A DNA stretch of 64,000 bases from Ceratodon purpureus (GCA_014871385.1 CM026426.1:59682084-59746083); one strand, 5' to 3'; numbered from the stretch's first letter, positions 49,672 through 62,200 are shown. The notes: generated from the sequence alone by a model not told the origin. Translations and numbers: made by a program.

Positions 49672-51747
49672 GTCTGCCAGAAAAAGCTTTCTAAATGTAA
49701 GTGCATATTAAAAAACAAAACAAGACAATTTAGCAAAACATTCCGTTTCTTCAGCACCTGATGTTCCCCCCAACAAACCCTAAATCGATTTTTAGCCATT
49801 CTCCTTGCACAGAACATGCAACCCTAAACCAGAAAATCCGTGGATACTAAAAGCAATAAAAAGAAATAGCGTGCCAGGGCTCTTTTGTGCTCATATCAGG
49901 AAACCCCGATCCATTTCGAGCTAGCTAGAAAACAAAAAACTGAAATCAAGCTGTCACTTAGCAATTTCTAGCTTACCTCTTGCATGTCTCTACCTTCAAT
50001 TCGCAATCCACTCCAGGTACTCATGCCCTACCCATTCTTCATTCAGCTGTCATACACCGAAACAAACGTCCCTTAGAGAATGCTTACTAACCCCAGAAAT
50101 AGGAAACCCTAATCCTACATGAACAAGGTGAAGGCCATGCAATAAATGGTAAACAAATGGCAAGAAAGGCAGCAAAATGAAATTAGGAATTGGCGAGGAA
50201 ACGAACCCATGCTGATATGGCGATTGATCACCCCCCATCCATGCTGCTACGTCTCCTTCATTCCATGGTGCCGCTTGATCACCCCCCATCTCCAAACTAG
50301 AACCCGAAACCCCACGCCCCACTACCTGAGTGCAGACAGGATCTTTGTTGCCGTTGGTGCACAGTAGTCGCACCACAGTCGACGACGCAGTACAGAGAGA
50401 GATGCCTTCCCCGAACGCAAGACAGCTCCAAATGCAAGACATAGGTTTGATGAATGTAGGACGTAACCCTAAACTGAGATCCGCCGTCATCCCTAAACCT
50501 AAACCGGGTTTCAATGGACGGGGACGGGTCTGCCACCCAGGACCCGGTCTGGGCGGTGGGACCGGGACGGGTGAGCCACTGGCGCGGGCCCGGGCTGACC
50601 CCATGACCCGGCAGGGATGGCCCCGCCGCCTTTTCACGGGCTGCCCCTAATTCCCTGACAGGTCCAATTTTTGGGGTTCGTAGGGGGGTTGTTAACGTGA
50701 CGCGACATTTATTGCGTCCGTGGATCGTATTTAACTTTTGTAGATGCACGACACGTGTACGTCAGCACTCCAGATGATTGTCGAGATCCTGGCCGTGGGA
50801 TGGGGATACATGTGTAATTCGGGGATTCGAAGATGAACTGAGAAGTCCGAGCAAAGATTCGGCAGGATTAGGGTTGTAATGGGCGTCTGCAAATGGATAC
50901 GTGGCTGGAATCATGTTATGAATTCCTAGGTAGGATTACATACCATAATTGTGTTCGGTTTAGAAGTTAGGGTTTAGGGTTTGATCAGATGATGTCACCT
51001 TTGCATAGGAATTGGTGGAAAAAAATGTCTGAATGAGGGTGTACTGACTACATATGCATCATTACCGATAGACCAATGGAATTCAAAATAGACTGTGTTG
51101 CACACAGTGAAATTCTCAGAATCTATAGAATTGGATTCACTTCAGAGATCGGAATACAAAGTGAGTACATCGGAAGCAGTTACTTGGTCTATTTTACAAT
51201 TGGAGATTGATTCCCCGGGAATTAAAAAAAAACACTGTCTACCAAACAAGTGGTGACTGTACTGTCACACATGATGAAGTCTGGAGCATGTGCAGACGGG
51301 GTACCATCATTCTCTGTTACTACGTGTACTACATTCGACCTATGAACCCACAGGGCAATATTATAGAGTCCAGAGTCGAACGCGGTTTATCTATGACGTT
51401 GTCAACTTATCAACTGTAGCTGAGATCGCACATCATGAAAGTGAGAGCTGGGCCCAAATAGCAGATGGAAAATCAATCCGCGACGTCCTGTAGACATTAC
51501 GGTAATAAAATATATTCAGAGTTAGAATAAAATGAAGTCGAATTTACGATCTGAATGACAATGATCAGATTATGTTGCGTGCACATGTAAAGCCGCACTA
51601 AAATCAGATGTTGAATCCGAAGATGACTTGCCATTGCGTGTACATAGGCAAATTCGAGAAATTCCGCACTGCTTCAATCATACTATGGTCAAGGATCATA
51701 AAACAATCTGCAGCTATCACGGCGTTTTGTAAGTATCGATACCTACC
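49672..51747. promoter_or_regulatory. Upstream region of accessory gene copy 2 with a telo-box cluster and GC-rich block
   Basis: The interval lacks a credible gene. It contains telo-box words at 49775 (AAACCCTAAA), 49820, 50104, 50465, 50491, 50868 and 50968 (TTAGGGTTTAGGGTTT). A GC-rich block at about 50500-50650 is full of GGACCCGG/CCCGGGC words and produces spurious Pro/Arg/Gly ORFs on both strands. Telo-boxes near transcription starts are a known plant promoter feature; a short interstitial telomeric patch is the alternative. Confidence 0.5.
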
Positions 51748-54700
51748 TCAATACTGACGCACTTTCTTCTTCGATGGGCGACTGCTCTTCCGTACCTTTG
51801 GAGCTGGTTCCGCAATTGTATCCTTGACTACTGCACAGGCTGTAATAGGTACCTCTCCCGCGCATACTCTCTCCTATCAAGGGGCACACAATGAGCGAGT
51901 GAGTAATTGACCTTTTTCACAACGAATCTTAAAAAGACTTAACAAGTCCATAAATGAAAGGAAAGCTAAGTACGTGGCGTGCAAGAAGTTTACAGAGCTA
52001 TTCCTCCGTATTGTGATCATGCGAATGATGACTAGAGAAACGAGACAAGGAGTACTTTAAGGAAAGGATACATAGCATCGAGAGTGAGACAAAATTACCT
52101 CTTCACGAGCTCCATCACTTGTAGGACGAATCGGTGGGACCTTTGGCATCTTTGGAGGATCTGCCAAGGCATTTACCTCCTCGGGGCATCCGTTAGCGGG
52201 AGCTGATACATTCTGGTGACGCATAATCTGTAATTGTGATATGGGAGTCTTGATCAGGTTGACTCCATCTGGAGTCTCTCCTATGGAACTCTGACTAATC
52301 TCCGAGATGTGTTTGAGAATGATATCCTCGATGGGGCCGCAAGGCAATTTTGATGACTTCTGCGGAGTTACTGTGGGGAGGTCGAAAAATCCAAGGGGGT
52401 GGGGGTATTGGAAGACACATTTTTTGCTTCTGGTTCCGGACGCGATGACACTCCTCGAAGGTCAAGAACTGTATGGACTACATCCGTACGTTGATTGTGT
52501 GGAGTTTGCTGACTTTCATCTTCTTCAACAGATATAGGATTTAGAAGAACGCGGCTGGGTGCTTTTTGGCTCCGTCCTCCGAAACCTTTGTCACGATGCA
52601 TTTCATCCTATACCTCTTCTGCTGTTGGAGAACGTTGAAGCTGGCGACGCAGCCGCTTGGTGATCCCGACTTCACCCAAAGGGCCTGTCCTGCCCTTGCT
52701 TTGGCGACACGCGATGGCGTACCTCATTTGCTCTGATTTCAGCCAAAACTTTTTCTGAACCTTCAAGCTTAACCAGTTTGAGCCGGATCTCTTCATCAAC
52801 CCACATGGTACGCTCGTGCTCTACTTGTATCATTTGTATGAGCTCATGCCAATACGACGACAGCGCGTTCCCTATGCAAGTACAAAGCCAAGTAGGATTC
52901 ACTGGCTAACTGTACTCAAAGTTTTCTTCGAGTCTTCTTAGCAGAACTTCCATTAAGTGAAATGGCTGCTCCGTGATGTCGACATAAGAGGGATCGAGAT
53001 TTCTCACGACCTTGGCCAGGGCATCGTTCCATACGGTGATGCCTAAGCCGTATGGTTTCCCCTCAGCGTTCACGTGATGAGGATTTCTGCCTCTCTGTTC
53101 TCTATGCGCTGCATCTTCTTCTCTCTCTGCCTCCCGCTCTCGCCTTCCTTGTCTTTGTGCACTATCTAAATTAAGGGGCAGCCCTGAGAGGAGTCTCGCC
53201 GTCCGGTTCCTTGCCATAGTTAACTCTCCCTGTAATTGCCTTGCAGATTGTTCCCGAAGTGCGGGAGTATCGTCTTCTACCTGCGCCAATCATGCCCTGA
53301 CTGGGGTAATGAAGTGCCTGTGGGAGTATACAGCGATGTGGACCTCCTCCGCCATCCCTGTTCTATGCCATCGCCCGGTGTATAATTCCGAGTACTGCGA
53401 TTGCTAAGTCTGCTACTAGAGTCCTCTTGTTCTCAAATGGACTGCCTCCTCTGTCTATACTTCGACAAGGACCGTCTATGAATTGGGGACGAATGTTGAT
53501 GACTGTCCCGAGTCGAATGTCGAACGCGTTCTGGAGAATATGAGGACGTCGATTCGCTACAGCTTCTATGCCTTTGACAATGTCAAGCCTGTCATAACAG
53601 TACCACGTCAATCCGGATCAAGAGCAGAGGAGGTCATAGAACTGCAAAGGAAAAAATCAAATTCACGATAGAGCAGTTTTAAGAGATGGTAGAAGGTGAA
53701 CACCAATTTATGTGGATTCCTGCGATATGGGGATGGGCTGTGGGAAATGCGTCGCATCCGACGATTGCTGGAGTCCTGTCATTACTGATGTCAGTCCTCC
53801 TGGGAAGACATGACGTCGTACCTATCGGGTACGTACTGCCGACTGTTGACTGTTGGTTTCCCTCCACTAGAGACATAAGGCGGGTCATGAATTCCGGTAG
53901 ACTGTGTGGGTGGTATGTCTTCACCTTCTTCCGCTTGGGAAGCAGCCCGAGCGTCACGGCTCCCATTAAAAGATTCAAATGCTGCTTGAGTTTTACCCGC
54001 ACCTGTGGAAGGATCTTGAATCAGAGATGCCGTAATTGAAGGGACTACATGAGAACACACACGGATCCATGGCGCACATGCATAAAATAAGGACTCTATA
54101 TCACCAAGAAACAAATACGTGAATATGCGTCTGAGGCATTTATATTCGCAGTCAGGGTTGTTCATGGGACATAAGGACCGGACCGTCCGTCCGGTCCGCT
54201 TGTCCGTCCATTAAGGGTCATGTCCGGTCCATAAGAGAATATTCGAGCATATTCGAGCATATTCGAGCATTTTTGAGAAAAAATTAGGAATATTTATAGA
54301 ATATGTCCGATTTTCACCCTGGACCGACCGGTCCGTCCGTCCGTCTGTCCCTCCGTGTCCGGAAATTTTGCCCATGTCCGTCCGTTATGACAACCCTGTT
54401 CGCAGTAGAACATGTGGCAGATATCATGTACATGAAGAAATAGGGTGGATGGAACTTACTGTTTAGGTTTTCTTCCGCGAGAGAACAATGCTGAGACATT
54501 AGCATGTACTCTCAAAATTTTGCGGTACAAAGTTTGAAAAAACAGTACTGATGGGGAAAGTTTGCGGACATCAAAGTAAACATGTAAGTTAAAAATCAGG
54601 ATTAGATGGTGTACCTTGACTCAGTCACTTTTGGTTGGTTAATGGAGGATGGTCAGAAGCAGTCGAAACGGGGGTGACTGTTGCATTTTTCCTCCGTACA

Positions 54701-54948
54701 GAAGTCATGTACTCCTCCAGGACCTCGTCGGAGGCGTCACAAGGCGGCGGCCGTATCTGTGCATCTTGCGTTCTGGTAAGTGCTGCCTCGGAAGAGTGGC
54801 CCGTCCGTTTCGTATCCGCAACGACGTCCCCGAGGTCCTCTGACCGGGATCCCATCGGGATGCTGCACCACTTATCGCTCTTGGAAGCCTTCTTTTGACA
54901 AGAGGCCCACGTTTGCGGCGTCCGTCGAGACTTCCGACCCGACGCCAT
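51748..54948 (-). pseudogene. TnpA-like CACTA accessory gene 2 (stop and frameshift)
   Basis: This is a paralogue of the 32.7-36.0 kb gene on the opposite strand. The likely start is at 54948 (MASGRKSRRTPQTW). The conserved blocks appear in order: GKPYGLGITVWND, RNLDPSYVDITEQP and LEENFEYS at 52906-53080; GRTGPLGEVG, LQRSPTAEE and EMHRDKGFGGRSQK at 52570-52700; a basic last exon ending at 51748 (VRKSSRPSKKKVRQY). TAG at 52608-52610 breaks the block (EEV/DEM). The frame changes near 52740, where two overlapping frames carry SEQMRYA and ANEVRHR. It is therefore disabled. Its partner is the CACTA relic at 57.4-59.3 kb. Confidence 0.6.
54170..54400. repeat. GTCC-rich element around a 10-bp triplication
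   Basis: Clusters of GTCC/GGACC words (54178-54235 and 54318-54385) flank a central AT-rich part holding ATATTCGAGC three times in tandem (about 54239-54268). The flanks partly mirror each other (GGACCGTCCGTCCGG and CCGGTCCGTCCGTCCG), so this may be a small inverted-repeat element inserted in or near an intron of the TnpA-like gene. Confidence 0.55.
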
Positions 54949-56013
54949 GATCTCTAAGTTACAATCTCTCGAAAGTTACGTGTGCCTTCCACAAAAAATC
55001 CAACGCACTACTCTAAGGCTATAGTTGCAACATAATAAAGTTCAAAAGAGAAGTCAGCGGACAAACCTAAGGACGCTAACCAATCATCTTGTTAGCGGAA
55101 TCACAGTTGCAATGTTCAATCATGAGCTCGGACAATGCTGTGCAAATATGAGAACGGAATAGGAAGAGTAGGATAAGTTCAGTTACGCTGAGTCGGAGGA
55201 GAGCGCCGGGATCAGCGCAGGTAGAAAGACCTAGCGGCCACCACCGCGTCCGCTCCCATGCACAATCTGGAAAGAGCCGAGTCAGCATGCAAAAACGTGT
55301 GCCTCCAAACAATTCAGAGCTTGTGCAGTTTGGAGCGAGCCACGGCGTGAGGGGGATTATGTGATCGCAGAAGAGAGGTAGGGGAAGCAAAATCTGAATG
55401 AGAAGGATGTAGTATAGTAGATGACCAGTGAAGTGAGGGTGGGCGGGGTGATTGCCAAGAGCCTCGAAGAGAGATGATGAGTTTGCACGCCAAGGCCTAC
55501 TCTGCCGAGACCCCATTCTAATCTATAACTAACCTACTACAGCAATGACTACTCTTCTCAACAATCATGATGCGTCTTAGTTGTTCAATTTAGGCTTGAG
55601 AGAACTTGTAGAGGAGGTCGTAGGTTCTGGGATTGTCCAATCATTGGATGGACTTTGGTACTAATACCTAGCTACGCCATCTTCCCTCCCTCTTCTTTGC
55701 CAAAAGTCCCTCCAATAGGTTTGCACAACCTCGACTTTATAGAACACGAGCAAATTAAGTACGATCTGTGAACAGTCCTATGCGGCCCCCTCCCAACATC
55801 CTGGGTTATAGCATCCCTCTCCTGCTTAGTATCAAAAGCGCCCTCAACGGATTAACCTGCGAACGTTGTGCAACGGCTCCAGGCTGTCCACATAAGAGGG
55901 ACTCTTATTAAGATTCCGTCCTTCTTCTCCAGCCTTCTCGTCCTCCATACAGTAGCGTCGCGACGTCATGTAGCTCTTACCGCCATTCTTATATCGAAAA
56001 GAGATAGCAGACA
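54949..56013. other. Intergenic DNA, one unrecognised ORF
   Basis: A 146-codon minus-strand ORF (55076-55516) has hydrophobic stretches (HLLYYILLIQILLPLPLF) but no paralogue or known signature; I do not call it a gene. The remainder shows no structure that I can name. Confidence 0.35.
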
Positions 56014-56544
56014 ATGAGAAGTCTAAATACTTTGGTGGAGTTAGCCAAAGACGTTAGTGAGATACAGGAAGTAGGTTTGAAGAGACCGATGGAAGACAAG
56101 AAGGAGCGACGAGGAAAAAGCAAGTGGATCCGCAACTCTTCATGGGATTTGGAACGGGAGATTGACAGCCTCCTGTGGGAGTTTTCACGGTGGTGGCGTG
56201 CACGTTGCTGGTTCAGTTCTGCCAGCATTTTTCTCGCATGCCTAATCCATTCCATGTAAGTGTCAATTATGACTGTGAGCTTCCTTCTAGGGTTTCGTCT
56301 TCTGTTCAGAATCTCATTAGATTTCCACCATGTAAATGTATCTGCTGTTCCACTTATGGACCTGCATGGCTTGGGCAGAAACCTTGATTCCCAGGAAATC
56401 GCGAAGATTACGCTTGGCCGGCTGTGCAATCAAGCGGAGGCCGTAGGGGCAACAAAGGCGGACGTTTTAGAAGATCACGTGACGCACGTTGTCACGTACC
56501 ACCGAAAGGATCAGCCGCTTCGTAGAGATTGGGTGATTCGAAGA
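56014..56544 (+). pseudogene. DNA ligase IV-like BRCT segment, copy 3 (relic)
   Basis: On the plus strand, exon 1 (up to 56256, donor GTAAGT) reads SSWDLEREIDSLLWEF then RWWRARCWFSSASIFL, the counterpart of the inter-BRCT linker exon of the 22- and 24-kb copies. The following segment (about 56320-56544) reads EIAKITLGRLCNQAEAVGAT and DHVTHVVTYHRKDQ, the first half of a BRCT domain with the conserved TH. The second half (the VVTHNW-like block) was not found. It lies about 0.8 kb upstream of a CACTA relic on the same strand. Confidence 0.4.
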
Positions 56545-57304
56545 TGAGATCCTTCACCCTAATGAATTTGCGGGTCCATAGAGTAGTTAAGGTCTTATCA
56601 TCGGCAATTGTGTTATTTTTTTCGGTAAAGGGGCCGTTCTGTAGAGGAGCTTGTGAATTCAGGACTTCAATTATAACTTGGGAACTTGCTTTTTGCAGTG
56701 TCGGCGGAGAGAAGGAGCAAGACATAATAAACTACAGCGGATACTGGAATCCACAGTCTCGATTCATCGCAGTCGTGTATTAAGATTGGATTGAGGAGTC
56801 GCTAGTTGCCGGGTATGTTCTACCGGTGGATAGGTTTCTTGTTTAGCCTCTCGGATCTTACTCTGCATAGGGTGGAGTAAGGAAGGACCATGTGCCTCAT
56901 CTTCATGGAAAACCTTCGAAGATGGGCAAGTGAAACCAAGGTTGAATGGAGAATGAACTCTCAGCAGATCGTCGCCTACAGCAAAATTGGGTGCACATGC
57001 AGACTTTTCCGCGAGTACCTGAAAGACTGAGCAGTGACAGACTTGAAGTTCGACTATGAATTAGAGTACTTGATTATGAGCTGGCCGTGAAGTCTGACCT
57101 ACTGCTAGGTAAGTAAATTTCTAAATACATTGCCGAAATCTGTGTGCGTTATCTATACACAGTAGGTCATCTAGGAACAGGAGCATGCAAAGACATATAC
57201 TAAATCATTGTGAGAACAATGTGTGCCACACTCAACATCGCAACGTTTACATGTGGGAAATGTCGTTCTGACATTTCGCATGTCAATGCAGGGGCTTCGA
57301 AATC
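56545..57304. other. Spacer before CACTA relic 3
   Basis: Short ORFs only. A possible exon after an acceptor near 56700 reads VGGEKEQDIINYSGYW, with no recognisable domain. Nothing else is supported. Confidence 0.35.
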
Positions 57305-59263
57305 TTGGTATCACACAGACTTCATTCTACGGGAGCAAGGATTTCTCGTTGCGAGACAATAGGGCTAAGTTCAGTATTGGAAAGTAAGCGCAGGATGAGG
57401 CACAGGCGTTTATGTGCAGCTTTTCATATAGAGAGAAGTATAGCCACACGTATGGGTATATCGGAGTACCCATGCAGGTGTAGGAGATGCCGCGGCGGGA
57501 GAGTGCAAATGGCTGAGACAATAACTTGACACCATAGGCGCTTTGGAAGGGATGCCTATTTGCCCCACCCGCTTTTGGTGAGCAAGTGATTTCACCCAAA
57601 ATATTTTCGGAATTCGCAACTGTTCACATTTTGCATTTCGTAGATCTTTAGCCAAATACTTCTCAACCAATTCTGAGTGAGTGGCCTCTTCATTAAATAA
57701 TTTACTGAACAACATGCAAGGACTCTAGTCACATTAATCGCATCATTAGACACATTAGAATTTTGTATGCCATTCCGGGTCATGGTATATTTATTGGTGT
57801 GGCTTCATATTCCAGACTGTCCAAGGGCGGCCTCTTCAGGGTTCTGCTATGGTTCCGGGGGAGGACTATCGTTGCAAGAATTTAGAGGATTCTTCTTCTG
57901 AGGACGCAGGGGACGATGTCCCTCATCCAGACGTTAGAGCTAGGGATATGGCGTACGATGCCTATGGGCGGGCCCATGCGTTGCGTTGCGAGGCATCCGT
58001 CGACGTTGTAGACATACTTAGACCAATTCAGGATGAGGAAAGACTTGATGAGGAAGATGACGTGGACTTCGAAAACATCCTGAGAATGTTCGGAGCCAAT
58101 CTTTCAACGCTCGACGGAGAGCAGAATGCAATGTGGCATCGTCTTGATGACATTGGCCACTGTCTTCAGAATATCTGATACATTTTTGACTGCCCTCCTC
58201 ACTTACTTAGCCGGGACGATGCTCTCCAAGAACAATGTACTGTCGAGGACCTCCTACGAGCTTAAGCGGATGATTCGGAGACTTGGACTTGATGACTAGC
58301 AAATCCATTCATGTCCGAATGGTCATATTCTATTAGAAGGTGAGGATAACGCCAAGATCGGAGTTTCCTACCTGTTCACACCCCAGATATATCCTTGGGT
58401 CTTCGCAGGTACCGAGAAACGAGGTACTTCCCCTTTATCCCTAAGCTGAAGTAGCTATTTAAGTGTCCAAAGATTGCGGAACTCTTAAAACACTTCGAAG
58501 ACAATGCTAGGGATTCTCCAAAGAAGATGTCAATCAATGATTCACCACAGTGGAAGCACGTATCCAGGTTGTAACCGGAGTTTCGGGACTTGCCTAAGAT
58601 TGGGCCTTGTGGCAGACGGCGTGTGCCCTCATGGCAATCAGAACTCAAGACATTCGACTTGGATCATTCTGACGGTCATCTATAACTTTCTTGCCTGTCT
58701 GTCGACAATTTTTTTTTCTTCAACTTATCCGTGCTAATCCCTGGACCAAAGGCGCCCACTTCTGATACAGTGGATGTCTACCTAAAGCCCCTCGTGCGTG
58801 AACTACTTGAGTTGTAGGATGGGGTACCGGCTATCAACATGAGCAAGGCGGTCGGGAAAAGGCGGTTCACGTTACGTGCCGTGCTATTATGGACTATTCT
58901 CGATTTCCCTGCGCTAGGTTTGATTGCTGGTTTGGTTGTTAAGGGATACATGGCATGCCATGTATGTGGCACAGGCACGTGCGCAGAGCACTCTCCAGCG
59001 TTTAAAAAAACGATATACTTAGGGAACCGGAGGTTTGTACGCGAAGGTCACCGTTTCCGTCGCGCTAGGGCAGCCTTCGATAACCGACAAGAGCACCGGA
59101 TGTTCCCTCCACGTCGGACAGGCAGTGAGGTGCTAGAGCAGGGCAGGAGTTGAGCCGCGTGGATTTGAAATGGTGGTTTCGAAGACTCCGCCGAAGATGC
59201 TGTCAAGGACCATGGCGTGAAGAGGGTCATTGTTTTGTTCGCTCTTCCTTACTAGAAGGTCAG
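57305..59263 (+). pseudogene. CACTA transposase relic 3 (Transposase_21)
   Basis: This is a plus-strand relative of CACTA transposase 2 with many stops and frame changes. The first exon (57.39-57.53 kb) has RSIATRMGISEYPCRCRRCRGG, aligned with RSIAKSMRLSEYPCACLDCRGA of element 2. An acidic second exon lies at 57849-58178. The core survives in fragments: CPKIAELLKHFEDNA near 58470, APTSDTVDVYLKPLVRELL near 58760, ILDFPALGLIAGLVVKGYMAC at 58900-58960 and a final KRVIVLFALPY followed by TAG near 59254, where element 2 has Trp. DUF4218 and DUF4216 are not found downstream. It is non-functional and older than element 2. Confidence 0.75.
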
Positions 59264-60400
59264 TGGCTCCGGTTCCCACTCGTTCAATTCTTGCCTTGAT
59301 TTGTTAACATCACTCCCAGCTACTGTTTTGCACATCTGTACTGCCTCTGGAGAACTCACTCTAATCTCGCACAGTTGTAGATTCTAAGAACGAGCATAGA
59401 AATTTTAGACTTAAAAATGTCATAACTATGTAGGTCATCCGCATATTCCTGGTTTGTGATGCTTGCATTGTCCATGGTACGTACGTGATGATGATAGTTA
59501 TGCTCGTCCATATTCCTAAATGGATTTTGCTGCTCTCACGGGCTGCTGATTACCGGTAACATGATTTCAGATGTTACGTTGTACCGTATGTGATAGGCCA
59601 GTTCGACGAAAATTAAATTAAAATTGAAATCGCTGAAAAACCCGGAAATTTCTATTTTTAGCAAAAACGATTTTTGTACTAAAAAAACATAGAATTGGCG
59701 TAGAAATTGAATGGTCGAATTGAAAATCCCAAAAAAATAATAATTATTCGACAGCAAGGTGTCGAACTGGTCTATCACGTACGGTATTTGTCACGTATTT
59801 AATTTGAGCAGGGGTATTATGATTTCATTTTTTTGAAAGAGTCAATGTCATGTCCACCCTCTCTCAAATTTAGTACTCAGTCGTTAGGAATCAGAGTTCA
59901 TTTAACTCAAAATTTTCATTTTCTTCTTGTTTCCGGGTGTCGATGGACGGTATTCTCTGTACACTTCCTGTGAATCCACCGGTCACTTGTCGTTGACTCC
60001 CCCTGTCTTTGGTAATTTCTATTGACTCTCTACCGGGTTTCTTCACTACAATTGTCAGCGCAAGACTAATTCACATGAAATTTTGTCTTCGCATAGGTTG
60101 ACCACGACATCTGTTTGGTTTTTTTTATTTTTTAAATTGTAGCTCGGTCTTTGTCATCTTACCTTTTGTGGTGCATGCTCTGGTCCTTTAGAGTGTTTAT
60201 GAGCCGCTATGCAGGCTAGGTCACCACAGTTTGGTATAAACGGCCATCATGATGACTGTAAAGGCTCAAAGTCAATTACGGACAACGGGTATAATCGAGT
60301 AGGATTAGTATATAACCCCGGAGGGTTATGAGCAGGAGTTCTTTTGCAATTGTGTGTTAGAGGGAAAGAACGAGTGGTGAGGTATATTCCTATCCACTAG
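59264..60400. other. Intergenic DNA
   Basis: AT-rich and non-coding. At 59.60-59.73 kb it has A/T-rich words without clear repetition. At about 60.30-60.38 kb there is a TATATAACCCC word followed by AAAGAACGAGTGG, which could be the promoter region of an old LTR, but no second LTR was found. Confidence 0.35.
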
Positions 60401-62200
60401 TAGTTAGATTGCTTGGGATCCACGTACTTGCATAAATGGGCGACAAGCTCGCATAGAAGAGCAAGGAGATCCGCTGCTACCATGCCAAGCAGCAAGCGAT
60501 CCTAAACTGGATCCGGATCCAAATCTTAGTAGGTCAACCGGGAGATGTGGTGAATAAGGCACAATTGTTTGACAACGCCTGCAAGACGAATTATCACATC
60601 TCAGCTGCAAAGGTAATTCCAATCACCAACGCAAGCCGATCCAAGCCAATTACTTGGGTCCAATCACCGGAATGGGTGTTGTTCCAAACCCCGACCGGAA
60701 CACCAAAGGAAGTAATTCAAAGCTGGAGGCGCAAACGCACACCTCTAACCAAAATCGAGTGGAGGACTGTTCCCTCACCGCCGGATTGTATGCGGGTAAT
60801 TTCTCCATCCCCTACTTCTCAAAGTCCCCACCTCACTCCGACATCGGATCACCTCGGAGGAGTGGACAAAACAAGAGAGATGCGTGTCCTCAAGTCCTAT
60901 CCAACTCTGAGGACAAATATGAGTACACCTAATTTGGAACGGAAGATTAGACTTCGACACTAGAGGGAGGACCTAAGATCCTAACTCGAGCTTAGGAGCA
61001 GCAAAAGGCTAGACCATCTAGGAAGGCCACCGGATTGAAAAAGGCATCAAGGAAGACTAAAGGCAAGGAGAAGAAGAAGAAGAAACCAAAGACTAGGTAG
61101 GTAGGGTCAGAAATAGGTTCCGGTTTTCTACGAGTAGAAAGAGGATCTGAGATCCAAAAAATTTGCAGGGATAAGGATCTTGGGATTTTGAGTAAAAATT
61201 AGGTTTTTGAGGTGAACTTTGCAAGGGCTAGTTTGATAACTATGTCTAGCTCAGAGGAAAACCAACCTTCAACTAGGGCTACTACAACACAGACTTTTTC
61301 CAAAGTTGCCGCTCAGTCACCTGCAACGGAGACAATATTCAACCTGGCCAGTGCATAGGTTGATGAAGAAGTCGAGCATCGAGACAATGGTGACGATGCT
61401 GAAAAGGATGTTGATGAGGAAGAGGACGACGAGGACGAGGAGGACAATGACCACAATAAAGTTCAGGTCGTGAATCTAGACGAGGAGGATTATGCTGATC
61501 CATGGGTCGAGGATAACTCCAGTGATTCTTGTATATTCAATTGAGGGCGTAGAAGAGACCACAAAGGTGATTCTCCCACGCGAGAAATCTTGAGAAGTTG
61601 GGACAAGTTCCTTGTATGGAACCGGGGACGCCTCAAAGCTTCAAATGCCATTGAAGAGGCAGCTGGAGCTCAGTCCTCGTGGACGAGTAGCTGACATGCC
61701 AACCAATAGGGCGTCATGTGCAATGCTAACCTCATCAATGGGAGCTAAGGTTGTCACCACACCTCGGAGCACGGCGCTCAACAAAGAAGGGAAGCCCCTC
61801 TTTGCAATTAATGGACTGGGTGAGGTCTTCATTGACGTGAGCGACTCCGATGATCCCGATGAGAAGGTTCACTTGGTCGGCACACCTGCCTCGGACCTTG
61901 ACACCTTGCCGACAAAGGTCGTAAAGCACAAAAAGGTCCAAGTCGTGTGCGAAGTGGCAGATCCACCAGAGAATGCAGCTGGAAAAGGCCCTTCTCCATC
62001 CAAAGTAGGGGTGAAGACCGAGCAACGCTATCACAAGATGCAGAGGCTCAAAGCTGCGAGGGCAAAGAAGGAGAAGATAGTGGAACGAAAGCTCTAGGAA
62101 CAAGATATTGTGATGCAATATCTTACACAAAACAATCTCTAGCTGCCGTAGGAGATTGCTTAAATCATCCTGAAGTCAACGCAGCCAAAGCAAGATAGCA
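60401..62200 (+). pseudogene. Degenerate retroelement-like coding region (uncertain)
   Basis: Several plus-strand frames in succession read as hydrophilic protein but are broken by stops. They include a frame at 60547-60963 (GDVVNKAQLFDNACKTNYHI ...), a frame from ATG 61242 (MSSSEENQPSTR) running into a strongly acidic Asp/Glu tract at 61379-61480, and an ORF at 61612-62097 (KEGKPLFAINGLGEVF, then a Lys-rich end). The layout (leader, acidic and basic low-complexity protein, no catalytic domain) could be the start of an LTR-retrotransposon gag region. No protease, reverse transcriptase or integrase motif is visible, so this remains a guess. Confidence 0.3.

Noticed and set aside
23013-50340. 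CACTACC-AGTG words at 23013 (plus), 37014 (minus) and 50319 (plus) as possible CACTA termini
   Set aside because: They resemble each other at roughly 15 of 19 positions, but no 3-bp target duplication matches, the one at 37010 lies in the last exon of the Ulp1 gene, and none has a subterminal array.
50050-50749. Pro/Gly/Arg-rich ORFs on both strands
   Set aside because: Both arise from the GC-rich CCCGGG block; two opposite-strand frames over the same words cannot both be informative and neither has a known domain.
55076-55516. 146-codon minus-strand ORF as a membrane-protein gene
   Set aside because: It has a few hydrophobic stretches but no paralogue, no signal peptide at its start and no neighbouring gene context.
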